Assembly (NCBI GenBank): GCA_026770615.1
Contig: MU631768.1
Coordinates: forward strand, 21,234 to 49,098
DNA: 27,865 nucleotides
Direction of reading: 5' to 3'
DNA from: Pavlovales sp. CCMP2436
Lineage: Eukaryota > Haptophyta > Pavlovophyceae > Pavlovales
Positions 9,493 to 18,600 of the stretch are shown here, one piece after another (positions within the stretch are counted from its first letter, which is position 1; every line of letters starts with the position of its first letter). The notes beneath the pieces were generated by a model. It did not search any database, was not told where the DNA came from, and saw only the letters and a list, made by a program, of their open reading frames with translations. Made by a program: the position numbers and the translations under genes.

Positions 9493-9828
9493 GCGCCTGG
9501 TTGAGCGCCGGGGAGGCGATTGAGACGTCGGACTGAAAAGATCGTCGTCTCTAGGCGAGCTGTCATAGGACACGTCATTCTAAAATTATGACTGTGAGAC
9601 GAGTGAGGGTATCACCGAGAGCTTTCGAACGGTACCCCCATCTCTGGCTGGCTCCCAGGGGTGCTCTGAATACTCACCCCCCATAGGCCTACTGGCTGGC
9701 CATGACTGGAGCTGGAGCCCCTAAAGGTCAAGGACAAGTTTCTCACTTCCTGCGCGTCGGAGGGCTATTAGTAATAGTTCAAGGTCAGACTCACTCAGCA
9801 GCTGTCAAGAATTAAGAGACAAGACGCG
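9493..9828. other. gene-free stretch
   Basis: No gene, RNA or repeat that I recognise between the hAT-like MITE and the next 171-bp MITE. There is no long open frame on either strand. Confidence 0.4.
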
Positions 9829-9999
9829 TACAGGGGATCGCGGGCAATAAGAAACCGTCGTGTTAAGAAACCGAGTCTCTCTTTTTTGCATAGTTTGTAT
9901 GTATCTTAAGCAAATTTAAGCATTGTTTGTATGCAATTTGATGAGAAACTCAGCCTCAGCCTCAAAAAGCGCCGTTCTTATTGCCCGTGATCCCCTGTA
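9829..9999 (-). mobile_element. 171-bp MITE copy 3
   Basis: Complete copy, TA-CAGGGGATC to GATCCCCTG-TA, in the same orientation as copy 1. The interior (GCATAGTTTGTATG, TTTAAGCATTGTTTG) resembles copy 6 more than copies 1, 4 and 5, suggesting at least two subfamilies. Confidence 0.9.
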
Positions 10000-10230
10000 C
10001 GTTATCGTTGACCCGGCCCGCCGCACCGGCCGGCCGCCGGACGCCAGGCCTGCAGATCCAGATTGACCGATTGGCAGAGTCCCCGGCTGCCCCTTCGGCT
10101 TCTAGTCCGCTAAGCAGTACAGGTGTCTACGGGATCTAACGCGACAAACTAAAACTAATGCGACAAGTCGCCATACACCGCAGACTATAACTAATGGGTG
10201 GACAGCCCAGCCTGGTGCTACCGCAAAATC
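10000..10230. other. short gene-free spacer
   Basis: GC-rich then mixed sequence with no recognised gene. It contains two related motifs (CTAAAACTAATGCGACAAG and CTATAACTAATGGGTGGAC). Confidence 0.35.
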
Positions 10231-10578
10231 TGTCCGGAGCCCAAGTGTTCTATACACTTCTGGCTCTGTCCGCGGTACCCTAACGGACTGCCCGGGATTG
10301 AAACATCCCGGGCTCAGCTGCTCTCGAGTCTTCGATGGCTTCAGTGCTTTTCGCCGTCAGAGTCTCTTACTCACAGAGAGGCCTTGTGACGCAGCTTCAG
10401 CACTGCTTCACTGCGCCTTACCAATGTAGTCTTCACTCCCAGATAGACTCAGCTCTGCTCCCAGTACTCGCGTATGTACCGGTGACCTACGTCCCTAACT
10501 CGACTGGTTTAAATCCCGGGCAGTCCGTTAGGGTACCGGACAGAGCTAGAAGTGTCTAGGACACTTGGGCTCCGGACA
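10231..10578. repeat. LTR-derived fold-back element with 72-74-bp inverted arms
   Basis: The left arm 10231-10304 (TGTCCGGAGCCCAAGTGTTC onward) is the near-perfect reverse complement of 10507-10578. Between the arms is sequence resembling the copia LTR at 24786 (AGTCTCTTACTCACAGAGAG, then CCTTGTGACGCAGC). The arms themselves resemble that LTR's first bases (GGAGCCCAAGTGT). This looks like an LTR whose 5' end was duplicated in inverted orientation, giving a strong hairpin. A small inner palindrome, CCCGGGATTGAAACATCCCG, lies at 10291-10310. Confidence 0.65.
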
Positions 10579-10676
10579 AAATCCTTCCCAGATAACTTAT
10601 CACAGATTCGCGCAACGGAGGAAGAAAAGTGTGCATTTTCCATATCGATGAATAAATGACTTACTGGCCCAATTGG

Positions 10677-11133
10677 ACAATAAGCAGGAAATAAAGAATA
10701 AGCAGCAAATAAAGAATAAGCAGGAAATAAAGAATAAGCAGCAAATAAAGAATAAGCAGNNNNNNNNNNNNNNNNNNNNNNNNNNNNNNNNNNNNNNNNN
10801 NNNNNNNNNNNNNNNNNNNNNNNNNNNNNNNNNNNNNNNNNNNNNNNNNNNNNNNNNNNNNNNNNNNNNNNNNNNNNNNNNNNNNNNNNNNNNNNNNNNN
10901 NNNNNNNNNNNNNNNNNNNNNNNNNNNNNNNNNNNNNNNNNNNNNNNNNNNNNNNNNNNNNNNNNNNNNNNNNNNNNNNNNNNNNNNNNNNNNNNNNNNN
11001 NNNNNNNNNNNNNNNNNNNAAATAAAGAATAAGCAGCAAATAAAGAATAAGCAGGAAATAAAAAATAAGCAGGAAATAAAGAATAAGCAGCAAATAAAGA
11101 ATAAGCAGGAAATAAAGAATAAGCAGCAAATAA
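10677..11133 (+). repeat. 18-bp tandem array (AAATAAAGAATAAGCAGG/C) spanning an assembly gap
   Basis: Units alternate between AAATAAAGAATAAGCAGG and AAATAAAGAATAAGCAGC, giving a 36-bp higher-order period. Because 18 is a multiple of three, open frames (NKQEIK/NKQQIK on plus, LLILYF-like on minus) run through it; they are compositional and not evidence for a gene. Bases 10760-11019 are N, so the true length is unknown. Confidence 0.9.
10760..11019. other. assembly gap (260 N)
   Basis: Run of N inside the 18-bp tandem array. The repeat matches on both sides, so it is a collapsed or unspanned array. Confidence 0.98.
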
Positions 11134-11938
11134 AGACTGGCAACACTAAAATTCTGGGGGGGGGTGTGGGGAGGTGTGGGTGCGGGTGTGGGTGTGGTGT
11201 GATGGGGACGGTGGCAGCAGCAGCCACAGCACGGCAGCAGCTCGAGAGACGGAGACGACAGCTGTGGTGTAAGTCGAACGTGGGCGGCTGGGACGAAGAC
11301 GACAGCAGCACACGAAAATCGGCGGCGGCGGCGACAATGTGGCAATGACATCGGTGTGACTCAACGATGTAGTTTTTTTAAGTGGTGATCAGGCAGCAGA
11401 GGTGCAACTGAAGACCTGCTAGAAAGAACGGCGGATTCACTTGCACTAAAAGTGATGCCGTTATGAATCGTGGACTGAAATCGACGACGATGAGACTGAG
11501 AGGAGTCGAGCGGAATACATTATAAAAGGGTAAACATGGCCGGAGAGATGCGACCCCCTTTGATGCACCACGCTGGTGAAACCAACTGTTGCGCGGACGT
11601 CAGATCGCCCCTCCTCGTTCTTTTTAACGTTTTTTACTGATCAATTTTTTTGACCGCAATTGGAGTGCAGCGAGGGAGGGAAATCAGCTCCAACTCCCCT
11701 CCTCCCTTCGCTCCCTTTGATTGTGGGATGTGGCGTAGACTGAGCTGCCATCCGCGACCAAGGCGTGCATGAAGAGAAGTTATTACGCAGGCGAGGAGAA
11801 AAGCGCAGAGTTAAAAAAAACATCTCACAACGCCCAGCTGTACTCGTTCGTCCTCGGTCAAGAGGAGTAACTCGGTAGCATCTTGGTAGCATCAAGGGCC
11901 GCGGAAGCTTAGAGCGCGGCTCAGGCAGCACGGCTCAG
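11134..11938. other. gene-free stretch
   Basis: Begins with a G-rich run (GGGGGGGGTGTGGGGAGGTG-like). It contains AGTCGAGCGGAATACATTAT at about 11507-11526, a relative of the CTCGAGCGGAATAAATTATA repeat. The minus open frame 11931-11641 has no recognisable features. Confidence 0.4.
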
Positions 11939-11939
11939 G

Positions 11940-12183
11940 GCAGCGCAGCTTAGAGGTCGCACCAGCCACCATTCGCGTTCATCATTTGCGGCCGCTAATC
12001 GCTCGTCCCAGCAGTCGCGGCGGGCGCTGCTCTGCGCGCGAGCCGATGAGCGTGGCCGAGGCGTATATTACTCGTACCGTGACGACAACTGGCGCAGCCA
12101 CAATGCCGACCGGGGCGCACGCCTCGGCCGCGGTGGCCGCGGCGGCCGCGGCGGTCGCGGCGGACAGGGCACACGCACCTAAA
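11940..12183 (+). pseudogene. possible RGG-box peptide fragment
   Basis: One plus frame (third frame) is open to the TAA at 12181-12183 and ends in a clear RGG/RG repeat tail (four tandem GRGG units, then GQGTRT), preceded by GVYYSYRDDNWRSHNADRG. RGG boxes are RNA-binding tails of hnRNP/fibrillarin-like proteins and of some retroelement Gag proteins. No start codon or upstream domain is evident. The GC-rich repeat could also be compositional. Confidence 0.3.
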
Positions 12184-12258
12184 TGGACGTGAGCGTTGCT
12201 TGTGTTGGTGGGGTGAGGGGGGGGGGGAACCTGTGGCAATTGCTACGAGTTCACCACC

Positions 12259-12368
12259 AACCTCACCTCTACCACCACCATCCCTGCTGCCAGGACTAAC
12301 GTCTGACGTCGACCAAGTCAGTGAGTGAACAACACCTGTTGAACCATGCTGAGCCGCTATATATATAT
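12259..12368 (-). repeat. left arm of ~105-bp inverted repeat
   Basis: Reverse complement of 13433-13543 with only a few mismatches. It runs from AACCTCACCTCTACCACCAC to GAGCCGCTATATATATA and includes the GCGGCTCAGCATGGTTCAAC family motif. The arms enclose about 1.07 kb holding a MITE end, the satellite and a complete MITE. Confidence 0.85.
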
Positions 12369-12378
12369 TACTGATACA

Positions 12379-12424
12379 TAAGGGGATCGCGGGCAATAAG
12401 AAACCGTCGTGTTAAGAAACTGAA
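12379..12424 (-). mobile_element. 171-bp MITE family, terminal fragment
   Basis: TAAGGGGATCGCGGGCAATA followed by AGAAACCGTCGTGTTAAGAA, then divergence after AACTGA. This is a truncated terminal piece in minus orientation, next to the satellite. Confidence 0.75.
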
Positions 12425-12487
12425 CCAGTTAATATTATTCTAATATTTACATTCATAATAAACTAAATACGAATCTAGACCTCAACT

Positions 12488-13070
12488 TAAGCGCAGATCT
12501 GTGCCGGGTGCCAATCTGCGCCGAGCGCCGAGCACAGATCTGAGCCGAGCGCCGAGCCAGATCTGCGCCGGGTGCCGATCTTCGCCGAGCGCCGAGCGCC
12601 GATCTGCGCCGCGCGCCGATCTGCGCCGCGCGCCGATCTGCGCCGAGCGCCGCGCGCCGATTTGCGCCGAGCGCCGATCTGCGCCGCGCGCCGATCTGCG
12701 CCGCGCGCCGATCTGCGCCAAGCGCCAAGCGCTGAGCGCCGAGCGCCGATCTGCGCCGAGCGCCAAGCGCCGCGCGCCAATCTGCGCCAGGACGATCTGC
12801 GCCGAGCGCCGTGCGCCGAGCGTCGATCTGCGCCGCGCGCCGATCTGCGCCGAGCGCCGAGCGCCAGCATCTACACCAAGCGCAGATCTGCGCAGATCTG
12901 CGTCGGGTGCCGATCTACGCCGAGCGCCGTGCACCGAGCGCCGTTCTGCGCCGCGCGCCGATCTGCGCCGAGCGCCAAGCGCCGAGCACAGATCTGCGCC
13001 GAGCGCCGATCGCAGATCTGCGCCGGGTGCCGATCTGCGCCGTGCGCCGAGCGCCGATCTGCGTCGAGGT
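12488..13070 (+). repeat. GC-rich satellite of CGCCGATCTGCGCCGAG-type units
   Basis: About 580 bp of short, variable units built from GATCTGCGCC, GAGCGCC and GCGCGCC, with periods of roughly 7-19 bp. All reading frames are open for long stretches and give RRSAPRADL-like peptides. They are compositional and are not called as genes. Confidence 0.9.
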
Positions 13071-13078
13071 GGTGAATA

Positions 13079-13249
13079 ACCCCCGGATCGCAGGCAATAA
13101 GAACGGCGCTTTTTGAGGCTGAGGCTGAGTTTCTTAGCAAATTACATTCAAACAATTGTTAAATTTTGGTTAAAATTACTATCGAAGGGCAAAAAAACGA
13201 GGCTCAGTTTCTTAACACGACGGTTTCTTATTGCCCGCTATCCCCTGTA
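13079..13249 (+). mobile_element. 171-bp MITE copy 4
   Basis: Full-length plus-orientation copy with a degenerate left terminus (CCCCCGGATCGCAGGCAATA in place of TACAGGGGATC) and an intact right terminus ending CCCCTG-TA. It lies directly after the satellite. Confidence 0.85.
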
Positions 13250-13404
13250 CTTATTGACCCCCCGCCTCATTATTTTTTTCACACACTCAGCACCCAAGTC
13301 ACCGATTAAACCCTAACGGATCCGCATCGATATTTTGCGGTTTTCATCGAGTTCGCGGGGGGCTTTTGGTCGATAACCCGCGCGGGTCTCTTATGGGCCG
13401 CGTG

Positions 13405-13405
<1 letters not shown>
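13250..13405. other. short spacer without gene
   Basis: No gene or known element. It contains ATTAAACCCTAACGG at about 13302, a single telomere-like heptamer that is not repeated. Confidence 0.4.

Positions 13406-13443
<38 letters not shown>
13406..13443. repeat. (TA)n microsatellite
   Basis: About 18 TA units directly preceding the right inverted-repeat arm. A shorter TA run lies at the mirrored position of the left arm (12358-12369). Confidence 0.95.
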
Positions 13444-13445
<2 letters not shown>

Positions 13446-13543
13446 CGGCTCAGCATGGTTCAACAGATGTTGTTCACTCAGTCACTTGGTCGACGTCAGA
13501 CGTTAGTCCTGGCAGCAGGGATGGTGGTGGTAGAGGTGAGGTT
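13433..13543 (+). repeat. right arm of ~105-bp inverted repeat
   Basis: Partner of 12259-12368. It begins with the GCGGCTCAGCATGGTTCAAC family motif and ends GGTAGAGGTGAGGTT. Shared sequence stops sharply beyond GGTT, which supports a defined element end there. Confidence 0.85.
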
Positions 13544-13549
13544 TAACAT

Positions 13550-13905
13550 ATGCGCTGTGTGGGTCGTGCGTGGTCGTATGGGGTTATGTGGGGGTCGATG
13601 CAGGCGTGTGTAACCCTAGAGATTATTGGTGGATCTCGGTTGGTCGTGCGTGGTCGTGTGGGGTTATGTGGGGGTTCGATGCAGGCGTGTGTAACCCTAT
13701 AGATTATTGATGGATCGACATGGATGTGCAGATCGTAGAAGGCCTCGGAGGATCGGCATGGATGTGCAGAATCGTAGAAGGTCTCGGTGGATCGGCATGT
13801 GTGCGGGTTGTGGGGACGTCGGGGATGTGCAGATCGTAGAAGGCCTCGGTAGATCGGCATAGATGCGTGTTGTGTGGATCGACATGGATGTGCAGAATCG
13901 TGGGA
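13550..13905. repeat. minisatellite with two unit types
   Basis: A ~75-bp unit (GGTCGTGCGTGGTCGT, then GGGGTTATGTGGGGGT, then GTGTGTAACCCTA) occurs twice. A ~35-45-bp unit (GGATCGACATGGATGTGCAG, then ATCGTAGAAGGCCTCGG) then occurs about five times with variation. The minus frames through it read as repeated PPRPSTI/HADP peptides; these are compositional. Confidence 0.8.
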
Positions 13906-14256
13906 GATGTCGTGATCAAATATGACTTCTGGGCGAGTTTGGCGAGCTCTGATATGATCTCGGCACGGGAATCCCGCTCGCTCAAATATGATTCTTTTTG
14001 GGACTTTCGGCGTGTGTGCGCGCAGTGAGACATCCCACGGGGGCCTATGGAGAATCATTTCGCTTTTTTTTTTTTTACGAAACACCTTTTTTTATTCAGG
14101 GAATATTTAGTGGTTTATATAGTTTATATATACACACACACCGAGAAAAGCCTGAAAGGAGTCATATTTGATTCAGCGGGATTCCCGCGCGTCGATCAAA
14201 AAGGAGCTCGCCAGACCCGTGATAAACCCATAGAGAAGTCATATTTGATCGCGGTA
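13906..14256. repeat. diverged ~115-bp inverted repeat (MITE-like)
   Basis: Arms 13906-14022 and 14136-14256 are imperfect reverse complements. Both carry GATCAAATATGACTTCT, TGGCGAGCTC, CGGGAATCCCGC and TCAAATATGA in mirrored order, around a ~110-bp centre with a T run (14067-14078) and an AT-rich core. Probably a non-autonomous element; the family is not recognised. Confidence 0.7.
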
Positions 14257-14425
14257 GACTCGAGGGAGCGCACGGTGGAGGTGCCGAGGGAGAATGCGGT
14301 GGCGGTGGTGACGGACGCGGTTGAGGCGATGGCTGCACGGAGGATGGCGGTGGCGGCCAGGTAGAGCCCGGTGGAGTCCCTGTAGACCGCGCCGGCGTCC
14401 GGGAAGCGTGCAGCATCCTTTAGAC
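14196..14425 (-). pseudogene. open-frame fragment, unknown
   Basis: A minus frame is open from about 14425 to a TGA at 14196. It reads DAGAVYRDSTGLYLAATAIL, then a Ser/Thr/Ala-rich stretch. The composition looks more protein-like than neighbouring frames and could be a captured exon or retroelement RNase H-like fragment. No start codon; its end lies in the adjoining inverted-repeat arm. Very tentative. Confidence 0.2.
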
Positions 14426-14785
14426 TACTTTGAGCCTCGGGCTACGGGAAATGGCACATTTTCGGCCCCGGGTAACGGAAAGGGCGAGATTTTACGGAAG
14501 GGGTCGGCCGGTAGAGTACGGAAGGGGCGGGTAGAGTACGGAAGGGGTGCCGGTCGAAAATCGGGAATAGGTGCAACGGGTGGAGTTAAAACTAATGTTT
14601 CCGGGGTATCGTCGTCGCGATCTGATAACCCTCAGCACGTTTTTTAGTCGGTTTTAAATCTCTGTATCTCGTATAACTCTCGAGATGCCCTCCACGCCAA
14701 AGATGCCCCGGCGCCATGAGATGCGCGTTCGCCCCCGGATTGGGTGTGTTTCTACACTTGACGGATGCTCGGAAGTGATGGTAGC
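14426..14785. other. gene-free stretch with short G-rich repeats
   Basis: Contains repeated GTACGGAAGGGG motifs (about 14508-14545). No gene recognised. Confidence 0.4.
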
Positions 14786-15123
14786 TGTTGAGAGGCGAGC
14801 GGGGTTGACCGCAAGCACGAGCTAAGTACGGATCAGATTCCGAGACGCGTGAGCGTCGAAGTCAGCTAGAGAGAGAGAGTCATGAAGAGTCAAGATGCAG
14901 AGAGCTACAGTGTTGTGCGCAGAGAAGCGCAGTGATGAAGCAGTGAGGCGGTGCTAAAGCTGTGTCACAAGATCTCTTAGTAAGTGAGAGACCCTGATGA
15001 AATGCGATGAACAGGCACCGAAGCAGCCGTAGAAGACTCGAGAAGCGCCCAGGATATTCCGGGCTGTAAGAAATAAGGATGCCAGACAGAGCCTCAAGTG
15101 AGTGAACACTTGGGCTCCCGATA
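14786..15123 (-). mobile_element. solo LTR of the copia family
   Basis: The minus strand begins TATCGGGAGCCCAAGTG and ends CCGCTCGCCTCTCAACA. It aligns along its length with the LTR at 24786-25094 (shared GAGATCTTGTGACAC, GCATCTTGACTCTTC, TCGACGCTCACGCGTCTCGG and TAGCTCGTGCTTGCG). No internal copia sequence lies on either side, so it is a solo LTR. No 5-bp target duplication was found. Confidence 0.8.
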
Positions 15124-15206
15124 CCCTCGCCCAATCTGGACGGGACCACGTTCAGGTTGAATGAACTGGTACAACTTGAGATCATTGATGAACCCTCGCC
15201 TAATCG

Positions 15207-15377
15207 TACAGGGGATCGCGGGCAATAAGAACGGCGCTTTATGAGGCTGAGGCTGAGTTTCTTAGCAAATTACATACAAACAATTGTTAAATTTTGGTTA
15301 AAATTACTATTGAAGGGCAAAAAAACGAGGCTCAGTTTCTTAACACGACGGTTTCTTATTGCCCGCGATCCCCTGTA
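15207..15377 (+). mobile_element. 171-bp MITE copy 5
   Basis: Textbook full-length copy with intact termini TA-CAGGGGATC and GATCCCCTG-TA. The right-hand TA is the TA of TATCGCTGGGAAGCGATGGG, a sequence also found uninterrupted at 4824. Confidence 0.93.
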
Positions 15378-15580
15378 TCGCTGGGAAGCGATGGGGTTTT
15401 GAATGCCGGGAACTCGTTTGCGCGTGCAGGGCGCGGGCCGCAGCGCGGGGGTGCGTTGGAAGGACTGGATGAAGAGGGAGCCGAAGGAGCCGAGATGTCG
15501 AGCGCGAGCGAGTCCACTTGATGGCGGGTTTGGGTTTTGAATGCTGTGAACTTGTTCGCGCGTGCAGAGCGCAAACCCTA
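15376..15580 (+). repeat. repeated block, partial copy D
   Basis: Shares about 190 bp with copy C from TATCGCTGGGAAGCG to GAACTTGTTCGCGCG, including the NSFARAGRGPQRGGALE peptide. It is bounded left by MITE copy 5 and right by the viral region. Confidence 0.75.
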
Positions 15581-15595
15581 TATCCGGGGAGTGCG

Positions 15596-15656
15596 ACTCG
15601 ACATGGCTGTGCCACTCGCAGGCTGCTCAAGTACTCGCAGCGCAGCCATGTCGAGT
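15596..15656. repeat. 14-bp perfect inverted repeat at the viral region boundary
   Basis: ACTCGACATGGCTG (15596-15609) and CAGCCATGTCGAGT (15643-15656) form a hairpin with a 33-nt loop exactly where the host repeat block ends and the helicase gene begins. It may be a regulatory or terminal structure of the element; function unknown. Confidence 0.6.
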
Positions 15657-18600
15657 ACGTAATGCAACTTCGTCAGCAACAGGTCGTCGCGTCAAAGTGG
15701 GTGACAATGACATCGCCCGTGGATTTTGAGGAGAGCGGGACCAACGTTGACCACCCCGGTACGCTGAGGTGGATTGCAAACAACCCGACTACATCCTGGA
15801 ACACTACCTCGTCGACCATGCCGCGCCCGTCTCTCGACAGGGGCACTACGCACGATGTTCTCGTTCAAGCCGCGATCATCGATGATATCGATGGGTTCAG
15901 GGTTCTCGAGCACGGCTTCACCCGCAAGATGCGCATTACGGTCAACCACCCCGAGGGCGTGATCGACTGCCGCTATACCTAAGAACTGAAGAGGCTCGAC
16001 GACGCCCTGCTCGATGAAAATTTCGTTCGCATGGTCGCGGTAGACATAGACCTGTGGGACTCATCCATCACCATCTTCTCGCAGTGCGCGACAGTCATCA
16101 CCTTCACCGAGGCCCGCTCGATTACCTTAGCAGGCAATACGGATGTGCTCGATCTGCTCATTGCGGATGCTTCCATCATCAACTGCCTCATCGAATCCTT
16201 CCTCTGTCGCTTCATAAAAAACGCCGACGCGATATTGCTGGAAATCGAGGGTCTTCCGCCTGCCACGCGCGGGAGGCCAAAGGCGGGCGAGCTGCCTCGC
16301 GACCTGAGCATCACCGAGACACGCAAACGGCTCGTGCGTGAGCACAAGGTTATTCAACGAGCGCATGGCTCTTCTGCTCGGCATTAACGAGACCGTTCAC
16401 GCCGCGGTCAAGCACCGGGACATGGACACGATGAAGGAGATCGTGCTCGCGTCCGGAGCCAGCTCGCTCACGGGCACCTCTCCGCTGCACATTGGGCGCG
16501 GGTCATACATCCGCATAGAGAACCTCGCCCCGAGCGTCAAGATCAGGGGCGTCGCTAAAACTCCCGTCAAGCTCATGCTCACCTCAACTACACACGTCGT
16601 CGCCTTCACCGGCTGTAAAACAAACTCTGCGAAGTGGTGCGTGACATCGGCTGAGGCGATAAAGCTAGACGTGGACGCAATGCAGGCCAAGTACGACGAG
16701 CTCGAGAAGCAGAACATCCAACTCATTATCTACCCGAGCAAGAGCTACGCCTGTCCACAGCGCATCATCAGCATGGACAGCACCGAGTACGTGCTCGAGA
16801 CGACCTATAGTGTGTGGGCGCGCGACTACTGGTACCCGCAGATCTCAAGCGCCTCGATGAACTCGGAGCGCTAAGGCATGGACATCTTCCAAACGGCCGT
16901 TATCTCGGTGCTACTCACGGGGCGCGCCCGATTCAAGCCCTACGCCAAGATCCCCGACGCGTGCATCGACTTTAACAACTCGCGGATCACGGGCCTCGAC
17001 ATCCTCATCGTGGACATGAGCAAGGCGTACGCGCGAGCGTTTGCACCGTGCCTGGGCGATCTACTCGGTGCGCCCGGCAAGAGCATCGGCAAGATCCACG
17101 AGCACTTTTTGCTGACGAGCCGCGACGAGATGACGGGCATGCTATCGCAGAAGAATGTCGAGGGCTTGTTCATCATCAACACAGAAACTGTCGACTTCTC
17201 CACGGTCAACATCGTCAAGGTAGTGGCGCACCTGCGCGGCATTGATCCCTCACCCGACGTTTCGCACGTCTCGGCCGAAAAGATCCGCGAGACGCTCGAC
17301 ACAGTGTACACGACCGAGATCGCGCACCGCATGCTTGGAGATACGGGCATCGAGCTCGGCCCGTCTCCGCCACCCGTGCTCACCTTCCTCGAGGCGCGCT
17401 TCTGGTTGATGTGCGGCGTCTCGTTCGAGGGCCTCGCCGCCATGGCGAGCTACGAGCAGCTGCCTATCGAGTGGGACGAGCGGTCGTATGCGATCGACGA
17501 CGGTATCCGTCACTACGCAAAAGCGGTCGGCGCGGGTATGAGCACGAGCCTCACGCAGCGCTTCCACATCATGGGGTTAACTGTGCAGGCGGAGCAGTTC
17601 GTCGCCCTAGCCGCGAGCGACCCCAATCTGGCCGAGTCACGCATCAACATTCGAACGACGGGCGACAACATGGTCGAGATCGAGCACCCGGTCACCGGGG
17701 CGAGCACCACTGCGCATGTATCGGCGTACATCACAGCTGGCTAGCGCGTGCAAACGGTGCTGTAAGCGTTCGTGCTCTCCAATTGCTTCGAGCTCGTCAC
17801 AGACGGCATATACTGCGAGCGAGCGCCCGGTGTCGACTACGCGCGACTGATGCTTCCGTATTTCATCGTCAAGAGCATAGGTAGCATGCCGCACGTGAAC
17901 CCGTCTCCGTCGCTCAACGGGCTCAAGGTGAATTTGCAGGTGCTCGACTCGGGGGCTCCCGAATTCAGCGACATGGCCAACGTGCTCTCTCGCTTCAAGC
18001 CGCGCGATTACAAGCTGCTCGGGCCTCTGGACGCTAGCTCGGGGCGGCCTTCGGTCATTACCGGCTGGGCTGGATCTGGTACGACGACATGGCTCGCGAA
18101 CGCCTGCTTGCCTAACACGTTGTTCTGCTCGCCTACCCACAACCTGCGCATAGACGCCGCGACAAAGGAGTTCGCGCAGACCATGTGTCACGCCAGAATG
18201 ACGGGGAGCTCGCGAATGATCACCGAAGAGGAGTCTATAGACCTCGATCGGCACCCGCCTGCAAACGTGTTCGTCGACGAGACAGCTCGAGCGCACCACT
18301 ATCGAGAATCGGGCTGGCAAGTGGGGGTCAAAGCTCTTCTTTCTGGGCGACTTTAACGAATTCACAGGCGCGCCAATGCAATGCGCGCCTGTCGGGAACG
18401 CGAGCATGAACTTGGAGGGCCTGCGCCGCTCTCATCTCAAAGGGGTCAGGCGCTCGAGCGACGATAGCCTCTTTGAATTGCAACATGAGCTGCGCTACGT
18501 GATCGAGAACACTGTCGGCGGTCACTTTTGCGAGTACAGGGGATCGCGGGCAATAAGAACGGCGCTTTTTGAGGTTGAGGCGGAGTTTCTTAGCAAATTA

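Noticed and set aside
10677..11133. CRISPR-like array
   Set aside because: Units are contiguous 18-mers with no variable spacers, in a eukaryotic context.
10509..11351. Minus-strand open frame across the N gap
   Set aside because: It is formed by the 18-bp tandem array (multiple of three) and unknown bases.
12453..13155. Overlapping open frames on both strands in the satellite
   Set aside because: Peptides are simple repeats of RRSAPRADL type and are open in several frames at once because of the short repeat units.
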